Shown piece after piece: positions 1 through 9,045 of a stretch of DNA of 64,000 nt. The stretch is from Larkinella terrae (GTDB lineage Bacteria > Bacteroidota > Bacteroidia > Cytophagales > Spirosomataceae). The stretch lies in contig NZ_WJXZ01000012.1 of assembly GCF_009668025.1 (NCBI RefSeq), positions 1 to 64,000 of the forward strand, in the 5' to 3' direction. Each line of letters starts with the position of its first letter. Positions within the stretch are counted from its first letter, which is position 1. Both the position numbers and the translations under genes were made by a program. The notes under the pieces are model-generated. The model did no database searches. It was not told the DNA's origin and saw only the letters and a list, made by a program, of their open reading frames with translations.

Positions 1-70
1 GGTGCCGGGCTGTAATCGTTGTGCCAAAGCCCGGCACCGGCCGCCCGGCCTTTAGGGGGTTGGGGGCGAT
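1..70. repeat. Composite palindromic repeat cut by window edge
   Basis: Positions 1-11 and 28-38 form a perfect 11-bp inverted repeat (GGTGCCGGGCT / AGCCCGGCACC). It is followed at about 40-69 by sequence matching one arm of the dispersed CCTTTAGGGGGTTGGGGGC element seen complete at 14287-14350. The left partner arm is presumably outside the window. The rest of the 243-base leader (71-243) shows no gene and no clear promoter. Confidence 0.6.
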
Positions 71-243
71 CCGAGAACAGTTGTAATTTCATTTTTAGAC
101 AGGCTTCAAGAGATGAGACAAAAGAGCAAAGACAAGCCTGTATAATGCTGTTGGGCTGAATTCACACCCGGACGGGCCAAATTCACATTGCGCCGGATTC
201 CCATTCAAAAAGGGCTGTTATTTGTTGCCATAATTCCGACAAC

Positions 244-1869
244 ATGAAAAAGACAGTCTTAATAAGTCTGGCGGGGTTGCTAACCCTCGCTTCGGCGCAG
301 GCGCAAATCAACTGGGGCGACTATTCGCAGAGCTTTCCGAGTGAGGTCGGCGACAATCCTGCAGCAGTGGGGTTAATTCTGGCCATCCGGAAAGAGAATA
401 ATTCGTTTTGGGACATTCGGAAAAATAGCGCCCATTTTGATTCACTTGACAAGGACCCGGCTTTTCGGCAGATCCGGCCCCGGGAAATCCTGGCCCGCAC
501 TACGTTTGATACCGCCCGCGCCCAGTTTTTTCTGCACGGTGTGAACCCGCAAAATGCGCAGCGGTTTCAGTTTCGGGTTACCGAATACCCCGGCAACCGG
601 GTTTTGGTGCCCTGGCACGCTGTCGACCGATTTTCCGATTCAAGCCTGGTCCACGACTCCGGCATGCCGAAGATGGCTTACCTGGGCGGCTACCGAACCG
701 GTCTGGGAAAGCTGCTGATTATGGACGTACGGACCACCGAAAGTAATCAGATTGTGGCCACTTCGCTGATTGCCTGGGAGTCGGTCAAACCGGTCATAAC
801 CAACATCTATACATCCGAAACGATTGATGAATTCTTTCAAAAGCTGCAATTTCCCTGGTTGCCCAGCCAACAATCCCCCGGTCGATTTTCGCCCGTGTTC
901 ACCGTCCCTTCTACGAATACCAACCTGATCTTTTTACTGGAAAACGGGCGGTTTATTAAAAACCAGATTCAGTACGAACTGGTCCGGGACGGCAGCGTTT
1001 ACACGCCCTGGCGTAACAATGAGTATGACAATAACTTTGTCTGGATCAAAGATTCTCCACCCGGCCAGTATACAGTCAGAATCCGGTATTCTGCTCAGCC
1101 AGGGCACGTTACTGAGTACCGTTTTGACATCGAACCCGCCTGGTACCAAACAAACCGGTTCCGCTTCCTGGCCGGTCTGCTTGCCGCTGCTTTACTGGGA
1201 TTCTGCCTTTTTCTGTTCCTGTTTGTTCGCCAAAGACGGAAAACCCGCCAGGAACAAGCGGGCCGGGCCAAATTACAGCTCGAATTAAAGGCGATTTACG
1301 CCCAGCTAAATCCGCATTTTGTCTTCAATGCCCTCAGCTCGATTCAGAGTCTCATCAACACCGACGATAGCAAAGGCGCCAACACCTATCTGTCCGACTT
1401 CGCCCGGCTCGTGCGGGAGTCGCTCCATCACAGTCAGAAGGACGAATTGTCACTCCACGAGGAAATTCAGACCTTAGACACCTATCTGAAGCTGGAGCAA
1501 CTGCGGTTCGGCTTTCAGTATGCCATCCGGGTCGATTCGTCGATCAATGTCTACGAAACGAACATTCCGGTGCTGCTTTTACAGCCTCTGGTTGAAAATG
1601 CGGTCAAACACGGAGTTGCTTCGTTGCAGAACAAGGGAGATATTGCCGTTGAATTCAAGCGGTCGAACCAGGCTCTGATCGTTACCATAACCGATAACGG
1701 CAGCGGTTTTACGGAGGATCCATCAGCCAGCGGTTTGGGATTGCGGCTCACCCGCGACCGGATCGACCTTTTGAATAAACTTCATTCCGATTGGCGACTT
1801 ACGTTGGCAATTCGGAATGCCAGCCCGGCGGGGACGCACGTTTCGCTCACTTTCGAGTCATGGTTTTGA
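244..1869 (+). CDS. LytS-type sensor histidine kinase (His_kinase family)
   Basis: 541-aa membrane sensor kinase that should autophosphorylate and pass phosphate to the overlapping LytTR regulator. An N-terminal signal peptide (about 1-21, ending AQAQ) is followed by a periplasmic region of about 280 residues. Its last part (about 240-300, with the phrase DIEPAWYQT) resembles the three-Y sensor fold of Bacteroidota hybrid sensors. One membrane helix lies at about 306-328. The cytoplasmic part has the His_kinase box NPHFVFNALSSIQS with His358, then N-box LVENAVKHG and G-box DNGSGF / GLGLRL of the HATPase domain. Length and order are normal for the family. The stop codon overlaps the start of the next gene (TGATG), so the two are surely co-translated. 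The periplasmic ligand cannot be read from the sequence. Confidence 0.93.
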   Translation: MKKTVLISLAGLLTLASAQAQINWGDYSQSFPSEVGDNPAAVGLILAIRKENNSFWDIRKNSAHFDSLDKDPAFRQIRPREILARTTFDTARAQFFLHGVNPQNAQRFQFRVTEYPGNRVLVPWHAVDRFSDSSLVHDSGMPKMAYLGGYRTGLGKLLIMDVRTTESNQIVATSLIAWESVKPVITNIYTSETIDEFFQKLQFPWLPSQQSPGRFSPVFTVPSTNTNLIFLLENGRFIKNQIQYELVRDGSVYTPWRNNEYDNNFVWIKDSPPGQYTVRIRYSAQPGHVTEYRFDIEPAWYQTNRFRFLAGLLAAALLGFCLFLFLFVRQRRKTRQEQAGRAKLQLELKAIYAQLNPHFVFNALSSIQSLINTDDSKGANTYLSDFARLVRESLHHSQKDELSLHEEIQTLDTYLKLEQLRFGFQYAIRVDSSINVYETNIPVLLLQPLVENAVKHGVASLQNKGDIAVEFKRSNQALIVTITDNGSGFTEDPSASGLGLRLTRDRIDLLNKLHSDWRLTLAIRNASPAGTHVSLTFESWF

Positions 1870-2615
1870 TGAAAGCACTGCTGATTGACGATGAGCAACC
1901 GAATCTGGAGAACCTGCAGGCGCTCCTGAAAGCGTACTGTCCGCAGGTGAACATTTGTGGTACGGCCCTGAACGCCGGGACGGCTAAAAACCTGTTGCAG
2001 GCTCATCAACCCGATCTGGTTTTTCTGGACATTCAAATGCCCCAGCAAAATGGGTTCGATCTGTTGCGCAGTCTCCCCGCCTACAATTTTGAAGTCATTT
2101 TTGTAACGGCGTATGACCAATATGCCATCCAGGCCCTGCGCTTTGCTGCGGTTGATTATTTGCTGAAGCCCATTGCAATCGATGAATTACAGGCGGCCGT
2201 AGAAAGAGCCCACCAACAGCGTCAGTTAAAAGAACAGAATCAGCTTTTGCAAAACCTGCTGCACCTGCTGAAAGCCGGTCCGCAGCAGGAAGAACCCCGC
2301 ATTGCCCTGGCAACGGCGAAGGAAACCCGTTTTGTAAAAACCAGCGAAATCATCCGCTGCGAATCGTCAAACAACTATACAACTTTTCACCTGTCCGGTG
2401 GCGAAACCCTGCTGGTTTGCAAACCCATTTTTGGGTACGACGATTTATTAAAGGGCTACGGTTTTATTCGCTGCCATCAATCCCATCTGGTCAATAAAAA
2501 CTTCATCAAGAGCTGGAAAAAGGAATTCGGCGACTTTCTGGTCTTGACAGATGGCTCTGAAGTTCCCATTTCCCGGGCCAAGAAGGAAGAGCTTAAAAAG
2601 GCGTTGCGTTTGTAA
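1869..2615 (+). CDS. LytTR family response regulator
   Basis: 248-aa two-component response regulator and DNA-binding protein. The receiver domain (1-120) has the acidic pair Asp7-Asp8, the phospho-acceptor Asp54 in VFLDIQMP, Thr80 and Lys100 in LLKP. The C-terminal LytTR domain (about 150-245) has the characteristic IIRCESSNNYTTFH and the IRCHQSHLVNKNFI stretch. An in-frame ATG at 1860 and further upstream codons exist, but the ATG at 1869 gives the exact receiver start and the stop/start overlap with the kinase. The partner kinase is the gene upstream. Its target promoters are not evident here; the efflux genes next door are convergent, which gives no hint of direct control. Confidence 0.93.
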   Translation: MKALLIDDEQPNLENLQALLKAYCPQVNICGTALNAGTAKNLLQAHQPDLVFLDIQMPQQNGFDLLRSLPAYNFEVIFVTAYDQYAIQALRFAAVDYLLKPIAIDELQAAVERAHQQRQLKEQNQLLQNLLHLLKAGPQQEEPRIALATAKETRFVKTSEIIRCESSNNYTTFHLSGGETLLVCKPIFGYDDLLKGYGFIRCHQSHLVNKNFIKSWKKEFGDFLVLTDGSEVPISRAKKEELKKALRL

Positions 2616-2642
2616 AAACTCCCACGTCCCCCGCAATGAAGA

Positions 2643-2694
2643 TAGACAAGAGAACTGAGACTGAATTAAATAAAAGTCTCAGTTCTCTTGTCTA
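2643..2694. terminator. Bidirectional terminator, perfect 20-bp stem
   Basis: Arms 2643-2662 and 2675-2694 are perfect reverse complements separated by a 12-base A/T-rich loop. The element lies between two convergent genes (regulator ending at 2615, TolC gene ending at 2699) and so can stop both transcripts. Confidence 0.85.
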
Positions 2695-2698
2695 AATT

Positions 2699-4036
2699 TC
2701 AAATTCGCCCCAGCACTTTGTCCAGTTCGACCGAAGCGGTCAGGAAGTCATAAATGGCCTGCAAATAATTGGATTTGGCCTGCGTTAGCGAAAGCTCGGC
2801 GTCGGAAAGGTCCAGCCGCGACGCGATGCCCTGCTTCCAGCGGTCGCGGGTGATGCGGTAACCGAGTTCGGCGACCGAGACGGTTTGCTGCTGGGTGGCA
2901 ATGCGCTGCCGGGCTTCGTCCCGCCTGGAAAGGCTGATTTTCACCTGCGCACGCACCACTTCTTTCAGGTTCGTCAGTTGCGTTTCACTTTGCTGTCGCG
3001 TAATAACCGCCTGCTGAATTCGGGAAGTCGTACGAAACCCATTGAAAATCGGCACGTTCAGTTGCAAGCCAATGTACGAACTGAGCGGCCAACTGTAGTT
3101 GTCAAGCCGCAAATTATTGGCCTGCGCCTGCGATTGCAGCAAACCAATGGCCGATAGCTTGGGCGCCCGTTCGGCGGTTTGCAGCGTAATTTGCTCCCGG
3201 TTCAGCTTTTCCGTCAACTCCAGCCGATGGACCTCGGGGCGGTTCTGAACGGCTTCGAAAAATGCGTCGGTTTCCGGGGCAGGAACGGCGTTCTGGTCAT
3301 ACCGCAACGAGTCCTGCAAATCGATCGCTTCCTGCTCGTCCAGCCCCATCGTCCGTTTCAAAACCGTCCTGGTGATTTCCACCTGGTTGTTCAGTTGGTT
3401 GATCGTCGGACGCAGGTTTTCGACCGACACAAACGCCCGCAAGGTATCGACCCGCGACGCCCGGCCCTGCGCCAGCAGCGATCGCGCATCTTTCAGCGCC
3501 TGCACGTTCCGCGCCAGACTCTGCTCCTGCAACCGGAGTTGCTCCTGCGTAATCAGCACATCCAGATACGCTTTTTTGACGTCGGTGACCACGTTGGCCC
3601 GCACTTCGTTCCGTTCTTCCACCGACGCTTTTTCGTAAAGCTGCGCGGCCCGAATACCCGAACCAATACCGGCCTGAAACAGCGGCTGCGAAACCGCTAC
3701 CCCACCCAGAAACGCGTTGGAACCACCCACGCGGAAAGTCGCCAGGTCGTTTTCACCCAAACCAACAAAACTACCCGGCAGGAAGGAGACTTGTTTCAGC
3801 GGGAAATATAAATATTGTGCCGAAGCCGAAACCGTCGGCAAGGCATAACTCCGGGCTTCCCGGACTTTCTGGACCGATTTAGCGGTTTCCAGCGTCGCGA
3901 CCTGCAAGTCCCGGTTTTTCTCCAGCGCCAGTTTCACGGCGTTCTCCATCGTCAGCGGCTGAACCTGCGCAAAAGCCGGTTTTCCGGAGATCAGGAGAAA
4001 GAGAAGAAGGATTATTTTATAAATGAGCGGTTTCAT
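2699..4036 (-). CDS. TolC family outer-membrane efflux channel
   Basis: 445-aa outer-membrane factor of a tripartite efflux pump. It has a signal peptide (MKPLIYKII...PAFAQ) and two OEP repeats rich in long helices, beginning LTMENAVKLALEKN and ending with the helical stretch RLDLSDAELSLTQAKSNYLQAIYDFLTASVELDK, here given only as a description of its position near the C terminus (about 405-440). The periplasmic tunnel helices and barrel segments occur twice, as in TolC and OprM. It is the last gene of the leftward operon: fusion protein, RND pump, this channel. A dispersed palindrome (4054-4126) fills the gap to the pump gene. The substrate is unknown. Confidence 0.92.
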   Translation of the reverse strand: MKPLIYKIILLLFLLISGKPAFAQVQPLTMENAVKLALEKNRDLQVATLETAKSVQKVREARSYALPTVSASAQYLYFPLKQVSFLPGSFVGLGENDLATFRVGGSNAFLGGVAVSQPLFQAGIGSGIRAAQLYEKASVEERNEVRANVVTDVKKAYLDVLITQEQLRLQEQSLARNVQALKDARSLLAQGRASRVDTLRAFVSVENLRPTINQLNNQVEITRTVLKRTMGLDEQEAIDLQDSLRYDQNAVPAPETDAFFEAVQNRPEVHRLELTEKLNREQITLQTAERAPKLSAIGLLQSQAQANNLRLDNYSWPLSSYIGLQLNVPIFNGFRTTSRIQQAVITRQQSETQLTNLKEVVRAQVKISLSRRDEARQRIATQQQTVSVAELGYRITRDRWKQGIASRLDLSDAELSLTQAKSNYLQAIYDFLTASVELDKVLGRI

Positions 4037-4053
4037 GAGAATTGTTTTGTTTA

Positions 4054-4126
4054 CCCCTAAATCCCCTAAAGGGGACTTTATTAATTCGAATTAGGCGCGT
4101 CCAAGTCCCCTTCAGGGGATTTAGGG
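4054..4126. repeat. Dispersed palindrome, family A copy
   Basis: Arms 4054-4078 and 4103-4126 are near-perfect inverted repeats (CCCCTAAATCCCC... / ...GGGGATTTAGGG). Each arm holds its own short palindrome around CCCCTAAAGGGG or CCCCTTCAGGGG. It is a relative of the elements at 7241, 14287, 19501, 34380 and 42091, and it sits inside the efflux operon. Confidence 0.8.
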
Positions 4127-4150
4127 ACAAATGAGAATAATAAATGAGGT

Positions 4151-7100
4151 TCAAACCAGTTCCAGCACCTCTTCTTGTTTCGGTTTTGGAACGCGGGAGA
4201 AATACGAATACACGGCCGGAATGACGTAGAGCGTCAGCAAACCGGCGAAGAGCAAACCGCCGACGATCACCGTTCCGAGGGAGTTACGGCTGTTTTCGGT
4301 GAGCGCAATCGGAATAGCGCCGAAAATCATGGCCAAACTCGTCATCAGAATCGGGCGGAAACGCGAGGCTGCGGCTGCTTTGGCGGCTTCCAGCGGACTC
4401 AGGCCCTGCTCCTTGCCGTGGTTGGCAAACTCGACAATCAGAATCCCGTTTTTGGTGATCAACCCGATCAGCGTAATAATCCCGATCTGGCTGAAAATAT
4501 TCAGCGTTTGCCCGAACAGCCAGAGACTAAGCAGTGCGCCGGTCATCGCCATTGGCACCGTCAGCAGAATGATGAACGGATCGACCAGACTTTCGAACTG
4601 AGCCGCCAGAATGAGGTAAATCAGCACCAGCGCGAAAATAAAGGCAAACAACAAACTCGACGAGCTTTCCGAAAAATCGCGCGATTCACCGGCCAATGAC
4701 GTTTTGATGCTGGGCGGCAGCACTTTCCGGGCAATCCGGTTCATCTCGGCTACGCCGTCGCCGATGGTTTTGCCGGGTGCCAAACCGCCCGAAACCGTGG
4801 CCGAAATCGATTGGTCGTAGCGGTAAATAGCTGCCGGACTGATGCTTTCCTTGAACGAAACCAGGTTATCGAGCGACACCATCTCGCCGGTTCGGGTCCG
4901 AACATAAAGGGCTTTCAGGTCATACGGCGTGTCACGTTCCTGCCGTTGCAGTTGCCCGATCACTTCATATTGCCGGTCGTTGTAAATGAAATAACCGTAG
5001 CGTTGCCCGCTGAGCGCCAGTTGCAGACTCCGGGCGATTTCGACGGTGGAAATCCCCAGTTCGGCGGCTTTATCGCGGTCGATTTTCAGGACGAGTTCCG
5101 GTTTATTCACTTTCAAATCCGAATCGACAAACCGCAGGACTTCACTTTTTCGGGCCTCGGCCATGAATTTGGGCAGAACATCCGTCAGCGTCGCCAGATT
5201 CTGGGCCTGCAACACATACTGAACGGGTTGCGCCTGTCCAAACCGGCTCCCAATCGTCGGTGGCTGCACCGGAAAAACCAACACGCCCCGGAATTGCTGC
5301 GCGTTGCGGGCGTAAATCTGGAAAACGTCGGCCTGTGTGGTGGTCCGCTCCTCGGCTTTTTTCAAGAATGTGTTCTGAATCGCGATATTGACCGGCGCGG
5401 GTGGTCCGAACGTCAGCGCCAGAATCGAATACGTCTGGAACAAACCGGGCGTCGAATCGACCGAAAATTTGGCAATCTCGTTCATGTATTTCTCGGTGTA
5501 TTCGTACGACGAGCCTTCGGGCGCAATAACCGCCAGACTGATCTGCGAGCGGTCTTCCAGCGGGGCCAGTTCCGACGGGAGTTGTTTGCCAATGACGTAA
5601 ATCAGGCCAAAGGTGCCCGCCAGCGCGATGAAAGCCGTCCAGCGATACCGCAGAAACCAGCCGAGCGATTTTTCGTACGCCTGGTTCAGGCCGATAAAAT
5701 ACGGTTCGGTTTTCCGGTACAGCCAGTTCGGTTTTTCCTGGCGTTTCAGCAGGTAGGCGCTCATCATCGGTGACAACGTCAGGGCGACGAAGGCCGACAC
5801 CAGCACCGAACCCGCGACGACGATGGCAAATTCCTGAAAGAGTTTTCCGGTAATGCCGGGCAAAAACAGGATCGGGAGAAAAACCGCAGCCAGCGTAATC
5901 GTGGTTGAAATAACGGCGAAATAGATTTCCGACGAGCCTCTGAAAGCCGCCTGCAACGTGCTCATACCTTCCTCGACTTTGGCGTAAATATTTTCCAGCA
6001 CCACAATGGCGTCATCGACCACCAGCCCTATCGCCAGTACTAACGCTAACAACGTCAGGATGTTAATCGAATATCCGGCCGCGTACATAATGAAAAAAGC
6101 CGAAATAATGGAAACCGGGATGGCAACAACCGGGATGATGGTGGAACGCCAGTCGCGGAGGAAGATGAATAGAATCAGGATGACCAGTCCGAACGCAATG
6201 AACAACGTTTCTTCCACTTCCGAAATCGACGCCCGGATCGGTTCCGTGAAGTCTTTTCCGATGGTTAGTTCGTAGTCCGATGGGATCTCTTTCCGCAGTT
6301 CTTTCAGCCGCCGGTAAAACTCGTCGGCGATGGCAACGGCGTTGGCACCCCGCTGCGGTTCCACAAACGCCCCAATGACCGGCGAATTCCCTTTCAGGCT
6401 GTTCAGAATGGCGGTTCGCTCGTTTTCGGCGCCCAGTTCGGCGTACCCAATGTCCTTAAACCGGATGATGGTGTTGCCTTCCTGGCGGATGATCATGTTG
6501 TTGAAATCTGTTTCCTGCGTGAGTCGGCCGAGCGTCCGAACGGTCAGTTCGTTTTGGTCTCCTTCGACCCGGCCCGAGGGCAAATCGACGTTTTCCTTGC
6601 GCAGCGCCTGTTCAACGTCCGAAGGAGTTAGCTGGTAAGCCGCCAGTTTAGCCGGATCGATGCGCAGCCGCATGGCGTATTTTTTCTCCCCGGCAATCCC
6701 GACGCGTTTCACGCCCGGAATGGTTTGCATCCGTTCTTTGATCACCGTCGAGGCAATGTTGCTCACTTCCAGGATGTTCCGGGTTTTGCTTTCGATGGCC
6801 ATGAAGATGACAATATCACCCGCATTGGCTTTTTCCACAATCGGTGGATCGACGTCGGCGGGCAGCAACCGCCGGGCTTTGGTGACTTTGTCGCGCACGT
6901 CGTTGGCGGCCGCTTCCAGATCCGCATTGAGGTTAAACTCGACGGTAATGACGCTGGCGGCTTCGCGCGAAACCGACGAAATGGTGCGGATGCCGTTCGC
7001 TTCGCCGATGGATTCTTCGAGCGGTTTGGTGATCTGGTAGGCAATCACGTCGGGGCTCGCGCCCGGATAGGTGGTCGTAACGGTGACAATCGGCGAATCC

Positions 7101-7219
7101 GTCACCGGATATTCCCGGATGCCGAGGTACGAAAACCCGACAATTCCGAACAGAATAATCAATACGGAGAGTACACCGGCCAGCACGGGCCGCTGAATAC
7201 TAATTCCTGATAAACTCAT
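4151..7219 (-). CDS. RND efflux pump, HAE-1 (AcrB/MexB) family
   Basis: 1022-aa inner-membrane proton/substrate antiporter that drives export through the adjacent TolC channel. It starts MSLSGISIQRPVLAGV, the usual HAE-1 N-terminal helix. It has the two internally repeated halves, each with six membrane segments and a large periplasmic loop. TM4 carries the proton-relay motif IGLVVDDAIVVLENI with the paired Asp residues. The second half has the typical GIITLIGLITKNGILIVEFAN segment. Length is normal (about 1020-1050). The Asp pair argues for the hydrophobic-drug HAE-1 class rather than heavy-metal CzcA pumps. It lies between the fusion protein and TolC genes on the same strand. Actual substrates are unknown. 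Confidence 0.94.
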   Translation of the reverse strand: MSLSGISIQRPVLAGVLSVLIILFGIVGFSYLGIREYPVTDSPIVTVTTTYPGASPDVIAYQITKPLEESIGEANGIRTISSVSREAASVITVEFNLNADLEAAANDVRDKVTKARRLLPADVDPPIVEKANAGDIVIFMAIESKTRNILEVSNIASTVIKERMQTIPGVKRVGIAGEKKYAMRLRIDPAKLAAYQLTPSDVEQALRKENVDLPSGRVEGDQNELTVRTLGRLTQETDFNNMIIRQEGNTIIRFKDIGYAELGAENERTAILNSLKGNSPVIGAFVEPQRGANAVAIADEFYRRLKELRKEIPSDYELTIGKDFTEPIRASISEVEETLFIAFGLVILILFIFLRDWRSTIIPVVAIPVSIISAFFIMYAAGYSINILTLLALVLAIGLVVDDAIVVLENIYAKVEEGMSTLQAAFRGSSEIYFAVISTTITLAAVFLPILFLPGITGKLFQEFAIVVAGSVLVSAFVALTLSPMMSAYLLKRQEKPNWLYRKTEPYFIGLNQAYEKSLGWFLRYRWTAFIALAGTFGLIYVIGKQLPSELAPLEDRSQISLAVIAPEGSSYEYTEKYMNEIAKFSVDSTPGLFQTYSILALTFGPPAPVNIAIQNTFLKKAEERTTTQADVFQIYARNAQQFRGVLVFPVQPPTIGSRFGQAQPVQYVLQAQNLATLTDVLPKFMAEARKSEVLRFVDSDLKVNKPELVLKIDRDKAAELGISTVEIARSLQLALSGQRYGYFIYNDRQYEVIGQLQRQERDTPYDLKALYVRTRTGEMVSLDNLVSFKESISPAAIYRYDQSISATVSGGLAPGKTIGDGVAEMNRIARKVLPPSIKTSLAGESRDFSESSSSLLFAFIFALVLIYLILAAQFESLVDPFIILLTVPMAMTGALLSLWLFGQTLNIFSQIGIITLIGLITKNGILIVEFANHGKEQGLSPLEAAKAAAASRFRPILMTSLAMIFGAIPIALTENSRNSLGTVIVGGLLFAGLLTLYVIPAVYSYFSRVPKPKQEEVLELV

Positions 7220-7240
7220 GGTTGTATTGAGATACGTTGG

Positions 7241-7314
7241 CCCCTAAATCCCCGGAAGGGGACTTTTTAACTCGTATCAAGTTGATTTCAAGTCCCCTTC
7301 CGGGGATTTAGGGG
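7241..7314. repeat. Dispersed palindrome, family A copy
   Basis: Arms 7241-7265 and 7290-7314 are perfect or near-perfect inverted repeats of the CCCCTAAATCCCCGGAAGGGGACTT type. It lies between the pump and fusion-protein genes, so it would form a stable hairpin in the operon mRNA. Confidence 0.82.
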
Positions 7315-7374
7315 TAAACAGGCAGAAGGTAGTTAACTACAGAATTTATAACGCTAATCAGTATACGTATTCCA

Positions 7375-8466
7375 TCAATTGACACTCGCAGCTCTAACGG
7401 CAACGCCCGGTTCCAGGCGCAACAGGTTGGTGGTCAAAACCGTATCGCCCTGCGATAACCCGCTCAGAATCTGAACGGTGCCTTTGGTGCGGCTGCCGGT
7501 TTTCAGTTCGCGTTGTTCCGCTTTTCCGTTTTTGAGCGCAAACAGCGAATAGCCTTTGGCGTTCGGAATCAGGGCTTGCGTTGGAATCAGAATGCCGTCG
7601 TTGGTGGTGCGGAGCGTAAACGCAATTTTGGCCGACGAGCCCGGAATCAGTTTCCCACTGCGGTTTTCACTGATGGCTTTGACGAGCAGACTCCGCGTGT
7701 TCAGATCGGTTTTGGGCTCCGTAGCCAGCACTTTTCCCCGGAAAGGCTGGTTGCTGTTTTCGGTCGTAAACTGGATGATTTGCCCGATCCGAACGGCCGA
7801 AGCGTATTTTTCGGGAATCGTGAACGACACTTCCACCTGGCTCACATCATCTAGCGAAGTTAAAACCGTTGACGGCGTCACGTAGGCACCCACATCGACC
7901 TTGTTCAGACCCAGTTTCCCGGAAAATGGTGCGCGAATTTCGGTTTTCCCCAGATCGACGTCCACCATGGCCAGTTCGGCCTGCAGCACGTTCAGGTTGG
8001 TCGCAATCTGGTCGTATTCCTGCTGGTTGACCGATTCGGTCGCCAGCAGTTCACGAAACCGCTTTTCATCCAGTTTGGCCAGTTTTTCCTGAAGGGCGAT
8101 TTTTTTCTTTTTTGCCACTAAATCGGCATCGTCCAATTTAAAGAGCAAGGTTCCCTGAGTAACGTAGCTGCCTTCGCGAGCGTAAATCCGGGTCAGTTTG
8201 CGGGCCACTTCGCTCACCAGATCCACTTCCTGATTGGCGGCAATGGTGCCGGTGGTTTGAAGCTCGTCGGCAATCGTTTCCGGTTTCACCACAAACGCAT
8301 CCGCCAAAATGCGCGAATCGTTTTCGGCGACGGCCGCAGCGGTTAGTTTTTTAACGGGAGCCGCTTTATTGGAAAATAGTTTGGGCGTGAAGACGAAAAA
8401 CGCGACCGTCAGCACGAAAATCCCGATCATTAACGAGGTTGCCCGGCTTGATTGTTGAGATTCCAT
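7375..8466 (-). CDS. RND periplasmic adaptor (HlyD/MexA-type membrane fusion protein)
   Basis: 363-aa adaptor that links the RND pump to TolC. An N-terminal membrane anchor (about 12-30) is followed by a barrel-sandwich/lipoyl half (IAANQEVDLVSEVARKL), a helical hairpin (KKKKIALQEKLAKLDEKRF...), the second lipoyl half (TEIRAPFSGKLGLNKVDVG), a beta-barrel domain and a membrane-proximal domain. Domain order and length are those of MexA/AcrA relatives. It is the first gene of the operon. The roughly 200-base gap to the divergent ArsR gene should hold its promoter, and ArsR is the obvious candidate repressor. The start at MESQQSS precedes the anchor directly. Confidence 0.92.
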   Translation of the reverse strand: MESQQSSRATSLMIGIFVLTVAFFVFTPKLFSNKAAPVKKLTAAAVAENDSRILADAFVVKPETIADELQTTGTIAANQEVDLVSEVARKLTRIYAREGSYVTQGTLLFKLDDADLVAKKKKIALQEKLAKLDEKRFRELLATESVNQQEYDQIATNLNVLQAELAMVDVDLGKTEIRAPFSGKLGLNKVDVGAYVTPSTVLTSLDDVSQVEVSFTIPEKYASAVRIGQIIQFTTENSNQPFRGKVLATEPKTDLNTRSLLVKAISENRSGKLIPGSSAKIAFTLRTTNDGILIPTQALIPNAKGYSLFALKNGKAEQRELKTGSRTKGTVQILSGLSQGDTVLTTNLLRLEPGVAVRAASVN

Positions 8467-8500
8467 GATTTATTTCTATTGTTTTAATGTTCTATACTTA

Positions 8501-8544
8501 TCGAACATAAATGTTTTATGGTTGTCGAACAAGACATACCTTTG
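8501..8544. promoter_or_regulatory. Candidate promoter and TCGAACA repeats between efflux operon and ArsR gene
   Basis: TACCTTTG at 8537-8544 matches the Bacteroidota -7 box TAnnTTTG, reading towards the ArsR gene; no good -33 box was found. Two copies of TCGAACA lie at 8501-8507 and 8524-8530, the second inside the dyad TTGT-CGA-ACAA. Their place between divergent regulator and target suggests an operator, but only two copies are present and the assignment is inference. Confidence 0.35.
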
Positions 8545-8667
8545 TTGGGTTCCTTGGGTAGAAAAAAATAATTGAATTTTTTTGTGGAGAATAATCGTTG
8601 TATTGGCAATTGATGTAACTACTTCATTCTAAAAAGTGGTTACACCCTGACATTTGAAGTAACGGAA

Positions 8668-8997
8668 ATGAAACAATATCAGCATCCTAGCCCCGATCAG
8701 ATTACGCTGACGGGGGTTTTGCACGCACTCAGCGATCCGGTTCGGCTGAATTACGTGCAGTGTTTAGCCCGGGAGTTGCGCGAATGTCCCTGCGGGGCCA
8801 TTCCGACGCCGGTGGCCAAATCGACCATGTCGCACCATTTGCGGGTGCTGCGCGAAGCCGGTATCGTGCGCGTGCGGACGGAAGGAACTCAAAGTCTGAC
8901 ATCGCTGCGGCTGGAGGAACTGGAAGTTAAATTTCCGGGCGTTTTGCAGACGGTTTTGAAAGCCGCCAACGAAAGCCCGGTGATTGAGAACAGTTGA
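8668..8997 (+). CDS. ArsR family winged-helix repressor
   Basis: 109-aa DNA-binding protein. The ArsR core runs from ALSDPVRLNYVQCLA through the recognition helix region KSTMSHHLRVLREAGIVRVRTEG, that is the standard helix-turn-helix followed by the wing. A Cys pair in ELRECPCGAIP sits before the recognition helix; in some relatives cysteines here bind metal or sense thiol stress, but this is not proof of metal sensing. It is divergent from the RND efflux operon, so the likeliest job is local control of that operon. A TCGAACA repeat pair in the shared upstream region is a possible binding site. Confidence 0.9.
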   Translation: MKQYQHPSPDQITLTGVLHALSDPVRLNYVQCLARELRECPCGAIPTPVAKSTMSHHLRVLREAGIVRVRTEGTQSLTSLRLEELEVKFPGVLQTVLKAANESPVIENS

Positions 8998-9045
8998 GGA
9001 AGTTGCAGGAATATTGGAGTAACGAAGCCGAATTCGGCGGATCGA

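Noticed and set aside
4175-7210. Several long plus-strand frames opposite the RND pump gene
   Set aside because: They are antisense shadows rich in Arg, His and Gln with no domains, typical of GC-rich genes read on the wrong strand.
8668-8997. Metal-sensing assignment for the ArsR protein from its CPC motif
   Set aside because: Two cysteines alone do not define a metal site, and the adjacent pump is of the hydrophobic-drug type.
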